The translations under genes and the position numbers were made by a program. This document shows, piece after piece, positions 20,568-33,000 of a DNA stretch of 64,000 nt (positions within the stretch are counted from its first letter, which is position 1; every line of letters starts with the position of its first letter). The DNA comes from Diplonema papillatum (lineage: Eukaryota; Euglenozoa; Diplonemea; Diplonemida; Diplonemidae), in contig JAPJBO010000516.1 in assembly GCA_030068145.1 (NCBI GenBank), positions 62,001-126,000 of the forward strand, read 5' to 3'. The notes under the pieces are model-generated. The model was not told the DNA's origin and did no database searches. It was given only the letters and a program-made list of their open reading frames with translations.

Positions 20568-20745
20568 CCGTATCCAGAAAAAGCTGGTTTCAGCCCTCGA
20601 TGGCGCAGGGATTGCTGGTTCTCCGCACTGTGTTGCACATCATCTCGGAACCTGAGTGTCTGCAGACAGGACACTGTATCCAGAAAAGGCTGTTTTCAGC
20701 CCTCGATGGGTGCAGGGATTGCTGGTTCTCCGCACTGTGTTGCAC
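20568..20745 (+). repeat. Tandem duplication of ~100 bp
   Basis: TATCCAGAAAAGGCTG followed by TTTCAGCCCTCGATGG occurs twice, each followed by GCACTGTGTTGCAC. The second unit carries part of the repeat shared with 10075. Confidence 0.7.
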
Positions 20746-21752
20746 GTCCTAATTGCTCGCCTCAAAGCTGCCACTGACGAGCTGCAGGATTGCCGAAAGG
20801 GAATGCGTGAACATTCCGCAACCCGAATGCAAAGATCTGAAGTGGTGACACATTGACGATCCTGTTGCACAGGCCCCGGATGATGCAGTCGTCTCTTATT
20901 GAAGGAAGGGTTGACCATCTCGGAACCTGAGTGTCTGCAAACAGGACAGCGGTGCGAGTCTGGTTTGCCAGGCGGCTGTTCGTAGCTCGTGACAGCCAGG
21001 ACCCATGCTCGGAGAGCACGCGAATCCGTCTCGAGGAGAAGGCCAATACCGTACCCTATCTTTGTTGTAGTTTGCCCGGGGCTGAACGGACGGATTCTGC
21101 GTGCCGGCAATCGTTTCCCACTTCTTTTACACTGCATTCACTTTTCAGGCTTGGAACACTGATCAACCACCAAAACCACGCGACTTCCGCCTTTCAGCTC
21201 TACGGGTCTTCTAGAAAGAAGTGCGTAGTTTTGTTTGATTCCGGAAGGAAGAGTCAATTCCAATGACACTGCGTGACAGGGATTGGCATGTTTTGTTAGC
21301 GTCTAGTCAACCTCTACGACCGCCTCGGAACCTTCTTCCAAAGAAGAAGCGTGCGTAAGTACAAAGGTTTTCCATCGCAGATGAGCGGTCCACGTAAGCT
21401 CATCCTTCCGTTCTAGAGAGTTGATTCCGAAAACAAAACCCTGAGTCTTCAGGTGACTTTGAGGGCGCCCACTGAGCACTGGTGTTGTTGTGTGCATCGG
21501 TTGTCCAGGAGGATACCGCTCGTGTATGGAAGGGGGGGAGGAAAGTGTACACAGACACACCTTCTTGCTGGGCTCTTCGTTGAACGGGTGATACCTATCA
21601 AGGTTCCCCGCGTTCTGGGCCCAGAGTTGGGTGTCGTCGGCAGCGTCGATCGGCCCGGTGTCCTGTTACGTGGCATGGTTGCACATATGTTTGCCTTCGT
21701 CGTGGCTGGCGACACGACTACCCAAAGAGAGTTGAAGTATGGCTAAAGATAA

Positions 21753-21870
21753 AGTGGTGTCACCTGAGGGGGTAATCTCAGGGCCGCCCACGTGATAAGC
21801 CGTTAAGCATTGAGTTCTTTTGTAAGTACATGAACCACATGGATTAGCATGCACTGTGTCGCCGCTTAAG
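21753..21870 (-). repeat. Dispersed repeat downstream of the basic ORF
   Basis: GGTGTCACCTGAG, a short loop and CTCAGGGCCGCC form a hairpin. Further in, GTACATGAACCACATGGATT and AGCATGCAC recur at 25275, 43838 and 47905. A copy at 43792-43880 likewise lies just beyond the end of a minus-strand open frame, so the repeat may be a shared 3' end. Confidence 0.5.
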
Positions 21871-21871
21871 G

Positions 21872-22633
21872 TTACTTTATGACGTCGTCACCTGTCATTG
21901 CGTCGTCAAGGTCGAGTACTTGTGGCGCCAGGGGCGCTGGGCTTTCTTGCGGTTCCGGGGATTGCGTGGGGGGGCACAGGTGCGGACAGGCTTGCACGTT
22001 TTTCACTCTCGAGGGCACTGGAGTGCTTGGGGACGTCGGACGTTTCTGGTAGCTGCTTGCTTTAAGGGCCTTCCTCTTTCTTCGTTGCACCCCTGACTCG
22101 GGTGTGGTCGCCTTCGCCTTCTTCCGCTTGCGGCCGGCGATCGGGCTCTCCTTCGGGGTGCCGAGCACCCTCTTTTTCAACGCTGGTCGTTCGCCGGTCC
22201 CTGGCGTTGGTGGCGGCCTCTTGGCTGCCCGTCCGGTCGTCGCCGTCTTCTGCTTCGCTACGGCGGGCGGCGCCTGCGTCGCGCGCTTTCCCGCCGGCGT
22301 TTCTCGTTGTACGCCCACCTGGGTGGGTGAGAGGGGTCTCTTCTTCTTTTTGCTGTGTCCGGGGGTTGCCGGGGCGTTCGGTTCGTTGTTTAGCAGCGGC
22401 TGCCGGCTTATCCCGTGACACCTTTTATATGTACGTTGTAGAAAGAGTGGCGTTAACACTCTTACAGGTTCGTTCCCTAGTAGGTCTCCGGGAACGGGCA
22501 CTCCAGTGAAAAACTGGGCCATGTGAATTCTGAGACCTACTTCTCCCACGAATGGTGAACCAGCTTTGGTGACCGCTGTTCCGCAGTGGATACATCGATA
22601 TGTTTCCTGAGCTTGCGGATCGTGCTCGGTCAT
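21872..22633 (-). CDS. Small basic Lys/Pro/Thr-rich protein, unknown
   Basis: ATG at 22633-22631, 253 codons, stop at 21872. The first ~75 residues look folded (ETYRCIHCGTAVTKAG with a CxxC pair, then SPFVGEVGLRIHMAQFF and a later RCHG). The middle is a highly basic, low-complexity stretch with runs such as KKKKRPL and GRKRKKAKA. The end is acidic (LDLDDAMTGDDVIK). This suggests a nuclear or nucleic-acid-binding protein, but I recognise no family. A related but decayed stretch lies at 43892-44190, and both precede the same dispersed repeat, so it could be a mobile-element product. Confidence 0.5.
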   Translation of the reverse strand: MTEHDPQAQETYRCIHCGTAVTKAGSPFVGEVGLRIHMAQFFTGVPVPGDLLGNEPVRVLTPLFLQRTYKRCHGISRQPLLNNEPNAPATPGHSKKKKRPLSPTQVGVQRETPAGKRATQAPPAVAKQKTATTGRAAKRPPPTPGTGERPALKKRVLGTPKESPIAGRKRKKAKATTPESGVQRRKRKALKASSYQKRPTSPSTPVPSRVKNVQACPHLCPPTQSPEPQESPAPLAPQVLDLDDAMTGDDVIK

Positions 22634-22786
22634 TTGAAGTGGTCTGGTTGAGATGAAGAGAATGGTCACAACATCACAGCTGATGACGTGGTCACCCGAA
22701 CGGCTAGGTCTGAAAACAGTCTTCCACTTCCCTCCACGGCCCTCACAGACAACTTTCCTGAGGGTCAGTCTCTCAGGCCGGGGGGA

Positions 22787-22870
22787 AAATCTTAGTTTAT
22801 TGTTCAGACAGAACACTGTCTCTCATGCATGTTCGATGCTAGCACATGCACCAAGTCTTCTTCGAAGAAG
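22787..22870 (+). repeat. Hairpin-family repeat with AGACAG/CTGTCT stem
   Basis: GGGGGAAAATCTTAGTTTAT, the arms AGACAG (22806-22811) and CTGTCT (22816-22821), then CTCATGCATGTTCGATGCTA. Compared with the 921 copy, a G-C pair has become A-T on both arms. Confidence 0.6.
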
Positions 22871-22969
22871 ATGCGACGTAAAAATGAAAAGAAATGAAAA
22901 ATGGGTGAGGGGAGGACCCGCCAAAAGGATTATGAGTCCTTGAGGGACTGCCCTGTATTCTTCGCTTAG

Positions 22970-23055
22970 AGTATAAGTTCGCTCAGGGATCCGGAGCTAT
23001 AAAGTCCCCGTGTGACTATTGTCGAAAAGGTTCCTTTCAGGTACCGTTCGTATCG
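22970..23055 (+). repeat. R-family repeat copy
   Basis: GAGTATAAGTTCGCTCAGGG, then AAAGTCCCCGTGTGACTATT. Confidence 0.6.
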
Positions 23056-23723
23056 TACCTGCGTTAGTGGCAGCATACGTGTGCTCGTGTGTTTAAGTTC
23101 AGGGCTTGGGTAACGTAGTATAGCCCACTTGTCACTTTCACCAGTCGGCTTTGAGTTTCCGACACGCTGCTTTTGGGTCCTGTGACTCCTCTCCGAAGGT
23201 CGGTGGGGCGGGATCCTTCGGGGGACGGATAGAGCGTGGGCTGTCAGCTTCTCCATCCGGCACTCGGCTCAAGACTTCTGTTTTCATGTCTTGCGGTGTT
23301 AGCTGCACGGGGTTTTCGGCCCCGTGCAACAGCTGAGTGTCTTTACACAGGCGGCACGTCTCATCCGAGGATGTGGCAAGCTCTCTCTGTGCAATGAGCT
23401 TGGCCTGACTAGCTGTTCCAAACTCCTGGTGCAAGCACCCGTCCTGGTCGGCAGTCGCCACCTGGGTCACAGCGTTGAGTCCTGGTCCGAGACTCGCTCG
23501 CACGGGGAAGTGGCGCGAATCACTTGTCGCCAAGCATTCGACGACTTGTCTTAGAGCGCGCTCTTTATTTTAGTACCAACGATGCAGCGTACTACGCGAA
23601 ACTTACCAAAGCAAGTGAGTTCCGCTAGTGCACACAAACAAAGCAGGGTTGTGCGCGCCTTGTTCTTCGCCGCGGGCTATTCGCGGCGTGAACGAACGCA
23701 GACCAGTCCCAAGTCCCAAGTAG

Positions 23724-24098
23724 TTAGAGCTCATGCCAGTCATGGGTGAAAACGACATACAGAGGCTTGCCTCCGATCCTCGGGCGGTAGTCCAGCTCGT
23801 GCTGCTTCTCGCGTAGTGCGGCCGTGCGCAGCGAGGACGCCAGGCGCTGGTGCGCCGGGGTGGCACGCTTCTGCTGCTGCTGCGCGGGCGCCGCCGTGCT
23901 GCTCGACGACGACGTCAGCGACGAGCGGCGCGTCGCGCGCTTCTGCCCGCCGCCGCCGGCGGGCGGCGGCACGTTTTCGGAGCCGCGGGGCTGCGGCCGG
24001 CATGCGGAGGCCGACGACGCCCGCGCGGCGGCGGACCGCGCCGGGTCGGCACGGTCCGCGGCGCGGTGGGCGGGGCCGTGCGAGGCGGAGCGCCGGAG
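23724..24098 (-). CDS. Giant gene, exon 7 (terminal)
   Basis: Starts after a 12-base A run plus CAG and runs 124 codons to the stop. Ala/Arg/Ser-rich and disordered at first (PARSAAARASSASACRPQ), with Ser and Gln runs. It then ends in a more ordered, probably conserved stretch (REKQHELDYRPRIGGKPLYV, VFTHDWHEL). The phase matches exon 6. Confidence 0.7.
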   Translation of the reverse strand, partial: LRRSASHGPAHRAADRADPARSAAARASSASACRPQPRGSENVPPPAGGGGQKRATRRSSLTSSSSSTAAPAQQQQKRATPAHQRLASSLRTAALREKQHELDYRPRIGGKPLYVVFTHDWHEL

Positions 24099-27000
24099 CT
24101 GTTTTTTTTTTTTTGTGTTTTCTCATTTTTTCCTCTTGTGTTACCGTCGATCCCGAAGGACGATCAGTTTGGTGTCTTGCGACCTTTGTTTGTTTGGCAA
24201 GGAGTTTTGGTGACGTGCTTCAGTTAGAAAAAGAAAATAAGAAATTGAGGTGCCACATCAGTTTGCTCGCTCTCTTACCGGGTGCTCAATTCACTTCTCA
24301 GCCAGTTTGCCCACTCTGCGGCTTTGTCTTCCGACTCTTGCACTCGTATCCGCTCGCAAACACTCTTCATAACAGCTTTGTTGCACCGCGAGAATTCGAT
24401 CAGCACATCATTTAGCTTCGGCTCTCTGCCGTAGAGGGATTCGAGCCCAGCGGGTTCTGAATAGCTCTGGAGGTGTGCCGCGTCGTTGGCAGTAGGACGT
24501 GTCCTGCATTTCTTTTTTTTTTTTGGTACCAGGGAAAGCCTGCTACACGGGAGCCAAGCTTCACGTGTTCGGCGGTACTGCAGAGCCACGGGCCTACGGG
24601 TCAAGTGGCTACCGATTTCCCAAACTAAAGCATCAAGGCGTGGCGCACCTTGGGGCTTGGCGCTTGCGCTGAACACAAGCTCGTCGAGACGGTCAGCCAC
24701 AGGGCAGAGCGGACGGGGTTGTGGCACTGTGCTGCCTCCGACTCAAGCTTTGCAAGCTGTGGTTGACCGTCACGTTCCTGGACCGGGAGCGGCCTTTTTC
24801 TTTTTCTTCTTCTTCTTCTGGTAACTGAGCCAGGTTACTGAGGGGAGAAATGCGTGACGCACGACCACAAGCCGGACCAAACTTGTGAGTGTGGGACTGT
24901 CCGTTTATCCGTCGGGACTTACCCACTAAAACTACCTAAACTCAGAGATTCGAGAGATGCAGAGGGTGCTACCCACGGTTCTCACCGTGTACGCGGCGCG
25001 ATGGAGGGGCCACCCTCCACGCGGGACTTGGCCAGTCCTTGCGCTGTCTGCCGCAGGGGTGCCCGGTGGCTAGCCGGCGACGTCACCGACGAGCGGCGCG
25101 TCGCCCGCTTCTGCCCGCCGCCGCCGCCGCCGGCGGGCGGCGGCACGTTTTGGGAGCCGCGGGGCTGCGGCCGGCATGCGGAGGCCGACGACGCCCGCGC
25201 GGCGTAATTTTGGACGTTTTTGTGTCGTGGGGTGGTTCTTTTTTCCCACTACACGCACGTCGATGTTCGTTTAGCATTGAGCTATTTTGAGTACATGAAC
25301 CACATGGATTAGCATGCTCGTTTAGCAGGCGGAAAAGCGTCATACCATTTTTTTCGCGCGGCGGTACTTCTCCGTCACGTGGCCGATGTCCTTCCGCAGG
25401 GAGGCGTTCTCGCACGCGAGCTGCTTTCGGGCTTCGTCTGTTTGTGGCGCGGTCCAGGACTGCTCCACGGCCAGAGCCGCGCCGCAGATATTCTCGGCGG
25501 CCGCCAGCTCCAGCTCGTGCACGTGCCTCGTCGAAGCCTCGCTGGCGCTCTTCAGCCTGTCGGCCTCCGCAGCCAACCGGCACCTCTCGCGCTCGACTTC
25601 TTCAAGCCGGGTGCGTACCGCCAGCAGCGACGCGTTCGACACTTCGGAATTTATCAACTGTTGTTGTTATTAGTTAAGGCAGAGTGAAAGTTCGCGTGAA
25701 ATTCCGGGGCTTTAGGGTCTCCGTGTGACCGTTCATGAATGGGTTCTCTTAGAGCAAGAAAGGGCTATATGGTTACGGGTTGTATATTTGGTGCACGCTT
25801 TCGATACGACACCTTGCCTTAGGACCGACTGACCCATGTCCAATTGCTGTTGACACGGAAACCTTCTCCACTTCGGCCTTCAATGTTCTCCATTGAATAT
25901 TCGCTACTACAACCAAGATCTGCACTCATCCACGCTCCATCGAGGCTCACGCCAACGACTTCGCGGCGTGGACCACGCACTCCTACGCACGCCTGGCTTT
26001 GTGATACCAGTACGCGGCCAACTATGGGTGGATCGCTTGAGCATCATCCATTTTCGGGACCGGTGCATTCGGCAGGTGAGTTGTTGCACACTCATTATCG
26101 GATGCCGACTTCCATGGCCACCGTCCTGCTGTCAAGATGAACCGACACCCTTTGTGGGATCTGATGAGCGATCACTCGGACACCTTAAGTCAGCTCTCGG
26201 TTCATCCCGCGTCGCCAGTCCTGCTTACCAGAAGTGGCCCACTTAGAACCAGGATACCAGGATTCTATGTCCGGGACTGTTTGTGACCGACACCAAGTAC
26301 ATTCCTTCGTGGAGTGTACTTGGTGTCGGTCACAAAGTTGTCTTATAAGATCGAAGATGTTGGAAGATTAATCACTTAAGGACGGTGGAGGGAGTGGGTT
26401 AATTTGGGTAAAGGGGCATGGCAAATCACAGTTTCACTGAGGGAGTCGATGCACGAAAGTCGATAAGAGTTTTGGGTTAGAATGCAAAGAATCTGTAGCG
26501 ATGATCTGCATCGATTAGAGTTTTGGGTTAGAATGCAAAAAATCTGTAGCGATGATCTGCATCGATTAGAGTTTTGGGTTAGAATGCAAAGAATCTGTAG
26601 CGATAATCTGCATCATCGATAAGAGAACTTCACAGCTTTCAGGGTGTGGTTGGTTCAAAGAAACAGTCGGGTGTTCCCATCCGTTGAGAGCTCGGAGCAG
26701 GATTTCTGCCCCGATGAAGGACGCATTTCCAAAGATTTGTGTCAAATCTTTCCAATTAAGCAAACGGCGAGCCACTTTCGACCATTCTTTGGCCTCTCAC
26801 CCGCGAACTTGAACACCCGCGAACTTTCGTGAAACTGACTGAATGGTTGAATCATCGTATTTAAGGCAAAATCAAAAGACGATTCGCATTGCCAATCTCT
26901 CCTTTTTCTCTGGCCGCACCTACCAATCCTTCGGAGGAGGGAGGGTCCCGCCAGAGGGGGTAGTTCTAGTCGTCCATAACCCAACTCCGACCAAGCACCT

Positions 27001-30000
27001 ACAGGTTAATTTCCACTTTTTCCCCATTTTCATTTTTATGGAGTGCCTTCGCTCTTTTTGGCATTCTGGGGCTGGAATTTTGTGATTTCGAAGCATATCT
27101 TACCGTTGGCACCCTTGGAAGTCGAAACATTGCCATGATTCTACTTCGGCGACAACGCTATACCTGGGATGGGCGGCCGCGCTTCTTCTGGGACTTGCTA
27201 AAAAGTGGGATCTCGTTCCAATTTTTGCGGACAGTTCCGGCCGCATGGAACCCCAAGGTGTTATAATCTTAGCATGAGGGGGATGCTTGTGTTGTAGTTG
27301 TCCGCGTGCCTTTCTGAGTATGCATACAGAACCGCAGCTGCAGGAAGTTCACGCTCACCAACGTTCCCGGGGCCAGGGTGAGTATCTGTGCAATCTTATC
27401 AATATACGCTGACAATACCAAAGTGTAGCCAGTCTGCAGCCAGAACAAGATACTTCAAACCGAATCGGTGCCGTTTCATGGGCATGTATTGCTTCAAGTG
27501 GACACGGTCTTTGTACTTGATGATCGACTCATCAAGCTAAGTATCGGACATAGACGTCCCGCCACTGGAGAGACACAAGCTGGAAAATTTCTCTTATCTT
27601 GATGAATCGTCCGGGTGTTCCTTCTTTCCACTGAGGGAGTCTGTGAAGTGCAGTGTCCTGTGAATATCGAGCTACCTTTTACTGGACATGGTTTCAGAAA
27701 AGAAGGCGCCCTGTTCGATAGGGTCCAGTAGGAGTAGAGATCCTGTTCTACGGACAACCCCATCGCGAATGTGACAGCACACCAGCGAAGAAACTCGCAA
27801 TATCGAGATACTCCCTTTCCCTGCAGCATACACACGCATGCCCAATGTGATCTGGGTGACCACCAGGTCGGTGAGCATACGTCTGAAGATGCCAGTGGGA
27901 GGAATCCTCGTCGAAGGTCGTAGGACGGATTCGGTCCGGCCTTCTTGGCGTTGAACGGGAATTCGGGGTTGGGCTCGACCGTGCTGTTGCTGCTCCACGA
28001 CAAGGACATGATCTAGAATGCAAAGAACCTGTGGCGATACTCTGCATCTGTTCTCTTTCGTGACTACCTCTTAGAGCGCACCGTGTCATGCTTCCGGCGC
28101 TTGTTACCTATCTGCACCTGCCGCCTTGACCGCAGCGCTCTCAGTATTCGGTGGGCGGCCTCGCGGTGCTGGGTTTGCGGGGGGCTTCTGTGCCGGTCCT
28201 TTTGGTGGTCGGCCGGGGTGCTTCGGTGCAGCCTTTGCGGAGGACTTCGGCGCCTGTTCTTTTGGTGGTCAGCCGGGACGCTCCGGTGCAGGCTTTGCGG
28301 GGGAATTCAGCGCCTATTCTTTGGTCGCTCGCCAAAAATGTTCGTAAAGTGGCCGAGATCTTCTTCCTGGCCAACCAGCGGGTTCAGAGCGGTGACGTTG
28401 GCTGGGTGGGGTCGGTCTTCGTCTCGCTCGACTGAGCCGGTTGTACAGCGCTGTGTACACTGTCTCCGGATTGGGCTGGAATCTGATACCGTGTTGGAGG
28501 CAGAGCTCGACACCTGAGAAGTGTCCAGCTCCGGTAAGCGTGCCACACTCCTGCAACGCATGTTGAAATGTTCGCGGGCGAAAGCTGAGAACGTTCACTG
28601 CCGATGGCATCGCAAAACTGCCCTCCATCGCTCGCATGTGAGTGCACTCCACCCCGTCTGCTCGCCACGAAGCTGCAGCGTCGCACCCCGCCGAACTCGC
28701 GTCGCGACCGGTGTCTGTCCCAGCTCTCTCGCAAGAGTCGACCACCGTTACCCGCTCAAGAGTCGACCACCGTTACCCGCCAAGCGTGGCGGCGTCGAGA
28801 TGAAGCACTTCCTCGCGCACAGTCCTTCCCGACCTATTGTTGTCTTCATCGCCATCCCTCTTCGTCCTCTTCCTCTGTAGCCCCACACACTCTTCATTTC
28901 CGTGGCCGCCCGCTTCCTACGAGGCATTTCATCGCCCAAGTTCCTGGGATCTCGACTGCTGATAAAAAAGATAATAAATGTGGAAAAAGCTCTAAAAAAA
29001 GCCGAATTTCCGGGGTTTCCCCAATCTTGCCACATTGTTGCAAATGTCATTGCTGACGATTTTTTGACGTTCGAGGGCGGCAATGAAAAGATATGCTCGA
29101 AATGGGTGAATTCCATATTTTTGGGAAATTTTTGGCGCCCCCTAAGCACACCTACAGAAAATTCCAGATTAAATCGGACACATATGTCCGGTTGGTCGGA
29201 GTTGGGTTAAGTGACTACCTACCCCCCCCCCCCCGTGTTTAAGATCGCGTTTTTCCGTGTTTCCCCCAAAAACCCCGATCGTATACACGGGGGGGGGACG
29301 ATCTTAAACACGGGGGGGGACAAAAAACACCCCAATTTTTTTTTTCCGCTGCGCGGGGCCCTGGACCCCCCCCCACAGTAAAAACGCCCAAAAAAAAACT
29401 TTTCCGCTGCGCGGGACCCCACCCCACTCCCCCCCCGTGTATACGATCGCCCTCATTTCTCAAAAAAAAACCGATCTTTTACACGGGGGGGGGAGGCCGC
29501 GATCTTAAACACGGGGGGTGGTAGGTAATCTTGTTAACCACTTAAGGACGGAGGGGGGGGAGAGTTATTTTGGGAAAAGGGCGGGCTCCATAGCAAACCT
29601 CAGGTATCCGTTGAGAGCTCGGAGCAGGATTTCTGCCCGACGAAGGACGCATTTCAAAGATTTGTGTCAGATCTTTCCAATAAAGCAAACGGCGAGCCAC
29701 TTTCGACCATTCTTTGGCCTCTCACCCGCGAACTTGAACACCCGCAAACTTTCGTGAAACTGACTGAATGGTTGAATCATGATATTTAAGGCAAAATCAA
29801 AAGACGATTTGCATTGTCAATCTCTCTTTTTTCTCTGGCCGCACCCAACCAATCCTTCAGAGGAGGGAGGGTCCCGCCAGAGGGGGTAGTTCTAGTCGTC
29901 CTTAAGTGACTAATATTGTTAACCACATACGGACGAACGACGCATATATGCGTCGTTTAATACAAGGTTATTCCTGTCAGCAAGTTCGAAGCCAAGTACT

Positions 30001-33000
30001 CATCGAAAGTGGTCGTCGTTTGCTTTATTGGAAAGATATGGCACAGGGCTTTCAAATGCGACCTTCGGCAGAAAAATCGACCCTGGCTGAGGGCGGATGC
30101 CGCTGCGAAAACGGGGGCGCAGTCAAAAAGTGGGGGTTTTCAGGTTTTGGCCTGTAGTCATTTCAGAATACAAGTTTGGACACTTGCCAAGTCCCCCAGA
30201 CACGCCAAGTGTCTGGAAACTCATCGAAGGTGCTCAATGTTTGCTTCTTTGGAAAGATATGGCTCAGATCTCTCCGATACGTCATTCGTTGGGCAGAAAT
30301 ATCGCTCGAGAGCTGAAGTGATACAACAGCGAAACCGGAGTTCAATCATGAAATATCAACCTTCAATCACAAGGTGCCAAAGAAAGAGAAATGAAAAATG
30401 GTGAAGAAGACTGTATCATTTGCACAGCCTGAAGACCTTGAGTCGCTGGAGAGTTGGTCAGATGGCTTTTACCTACTTGAAGTCTCTGTGGTAAACGCCT
30501 ACGTGGTCTGGTGCCAACTTGGCATACACAAGAATGCAGAAAAAAAGAAACCCGCGCTTGCAGCTTTCAAGCGTGAGCTCATCCTCCAACTCTGCAGCCC
30601 CCAAGCAGACCAAAGTACACCTGTATCTGAACCCCGAACACCTCCGAAACAAGCTCCCACGATGAAGCCTTGTACGCCACGCACCCCGGGGGGTCTGAAC
30701 AGGTTTGACTCGGGCAAGTTTCACGGTCTCGAAAAGGTGGACAGCAGGCTGAGATGCAAATGTCACATCCAGCGGAAAGAAACCATGTACAGGTGCGAGG
30801 TGTGCCTTGTGGCCTTGTGCCCAGCCCCATGCTTTACCAGGTACCACACTCTCCAGGACTACGAGTACGACGACCCTGACATGGAGGATACGGAGCGCCG
30901 GCTACTGGACCCTAGTGGCCGCAACTTTAAAAGGGGACAACCTAGATCTCTCTCGCAGGCCTCCAGAAAAAAACGCAAAACTGGATAGTGTTCACTTTTA
31001 GTGGCTTTATTTTCACTCATCATTTTTTGGGTCGATCCCATATCACGATCGCAACATGCTTCCATTGTTTCCGTTACCTTTCCCGAGAAGGAGAGAGATA
31101 GAGCGAGGGCCGCGGCCATGAAGCGGGCAAAATGAGACCGATGAGATAGGTGAACTTGAGGGCCCCGACAGCACGAGAGAAGAGCAGACGAAGAGGGGGA
31201 AGGACCTCTAGCAAATGACTTTAGGGGGTGCCCGGTGACTTTGTGCAGATTCTTGTTTCTGGTGCCTGGCCGACTTCGTATGCTCATCTTGTGGTGCGTT
31301 ACTGATTTCTCATTTAGCTCCGAGGTGCGCATTTGAAAGATATGCCACGAAATCTTTCAAATGCGCCCCTCGGTTCCTATTTCTGACCCATCTTTCCCAA
31401 CTCTGAGTATGGCCGGTGGCTTACCCTGAAAAGTCCCTTTTTCGCAAATTAACCCCCCCCCCCTCCGTTTGTATGTGGTTAACCAGTTAAGGACGGAGGG
31501 GGGGGAGAGTTTTTGGGAAAAGGGCGGGCTCCATAGCAAACCTCAGGTATCCGTTGAGAGCTCGGAGCAGGATTTCTGCCCGACGAAGGACGCATTTCAA
31601 AGATTTGTGTCAGATCTTTCCAATAAAGCAAACGGCGAGCCACTTTCGACCATTCTTTGGCCTCTCACCCGCGAACTTGAACACCCGCAAACTTTCGTGA
31701 AACTGACTGAATGGTTGAATCATCATATTTAAGGCAAAATCAAAAGACGATTCGCATTGCCAATCTCTCTTTTTTCTCTGGCCGCACCCTACCAATCCTT
31801 CGGAGGAGGGAGGGTCCCGCCAGAGGGGGTAGTTCTAGTCGTCCTTAAGTGACTAATATTGCTAACCAGTTAAGGACGGAGGGGGGGGAGAGTTATTTAG
31901 GGAAAAGGGCGGGCTCCATAGCAAACCTCAGGTATCCGTTGAGAGCTCGGAGCAGAATTTCTGCCCGACGAAGGACGCATTTCAAAGATTTGTAGCGTTT
32001 TTGTGGATTAGAAGGTCGGTATTTTAAAGTCTCCGTCAGATCTTTCCAATAAAGCAAACCGCGACCACTTTCGACCATTCTTTGGCCTCTCACCCGCGAA
32101 CTTGACACCCGCGACCTTTCTTGAATTAACTACCCTATAGGGGTAGTTCGTCCTTAAAGCCCCCCCCCCTCGTACTATTTAGGCAGTCGTACTATTTAGG
32201 TAAATAGTACGAGTGTTGTTTTCTAAAAGTTTTAAGTGGTTCCCCCAGCTGCAACGACTTTTAAGTTTAATTCGGGCTAAGAGCTCACGCTCGTCCCTTC
32301 CCCGTTTTCTCTTTGATGCAGGTGAAGGACAGGTATCAGCATGCAGATCCAGCACAGAGAGCGCGTCCAGGTCAGGTCACTTAGAAGAATTAGAAAAACG
32401 GAAGATTTCGGCAGAAACCCGGTGGTGGTGGTTTAGTGACGTTTCAGTGTCACTAAAGAGTAGAGCATTCAGCATCACTTAGAGTGAGACCTCACTCTAA
32501 ACGACGCTGAGCCCCGATTCTCTCGTTCTAAATGGTTAAATAGTGGTTAAATAGGGGTTAAATAGTGGTTAAATAGTGGCTAATTAGTACGAGGCACCCT
32601 GAAAGTTTGGGGGGTGTACTTTTAGCTTTTTCAGGAAATATCTGATGATTTTCACCTAATTAGTACGAGGGGGGGGGGCTTTAAGTGGTTACTGGGTGGG
32701 GTCGAATACAGGAGGTACCTTGAATAGAAGAGGTACCTTGAATACAAGAGGCATTTTGGAAATCTGAAAAAAAGTTGGATTTTTTCTTGGTCCGCATAAC
32801 AGACCTTTTTCGACGGTTTCCTGATCGCGATGAGCTCCGATGAAGAGAACCGCGAAAAATAGACCCGGGGACCAAGAATTATGTGCGTGGTTCGTGGGTC
32901 TTTACCAGATGCGGGGCACCGGGCGTGGAACCCACAGGTTTTCAATGGAAAGGACGGGAATCGACCCACTGGTTGGTGACATTTCTTTGCAGGCCCGTGT

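Larger units (their letters stand above)
16233..21750. other. Long repeat-rich stretch without a recognised gene
   Basis: Holds the second 280-bp repeat, a solo A-B repeat, R-family copies (17750-17830, 18150-18230), paired CACACCCG/CGGGTGTG hairpins (18570-18650), hairpin-family copies near 19613-19770, a purine-rich tract (19815-19875), a ~100-bp tandem duplication (20568-20745) and repeats shared with 10075. Short open frames near 17000-17340 and 19230-19570 show no family signature. Confidence 0.5.
22634..23723. other. Region between the basic ORF and the end of the large gene
   Basis: Holds a hairpin-family copy (22787-22870), an R-family copy (22970-23055) and, on the minus strand at 23138-23533, an open frame (GPGLNAVTQVATADQDGC...) with no ATG and no family signature. 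The latter could be 3' untranslated sequence or an exon remnant. Confidence 0.4.
24099..25345 (-). other. Giant gene, intron 6
   Basis: Donor ATG/GTATGA, acceptor A-run plus CAG. Contains the intron-end module (24139-24190), the third 280-bp repeat, a partial copy of exon 7 (25078-25204) and a fragment of the dispersed GTACATGAACCACATGG repeat. Confidence 0.65.
26980..29206 (-). mobile_element. piggyBac element PB-2, 2.2 kb, decayed
   Basis: Perfect 15-bp ends (CCCAACTCCGACCAA / TTGGTCGGAGTTGGG) flanked by ATAA at 26976-26979 and TTAA at 29207-29210, i.e. a TTAA target duplication with one change. The uninterrupted site, CGTCCTTAAGTGAC, is preserved in units Y and Z. Inside is a minus-strand piggyBac transposase remnant. 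Confidence 0.85.

Noticed and set aside
23138-23533. A separate 131-residue minus-strand gene
   Set aside because: No ATG, no recognisable motif; may be untranslated sequence after the giant gene's stop.
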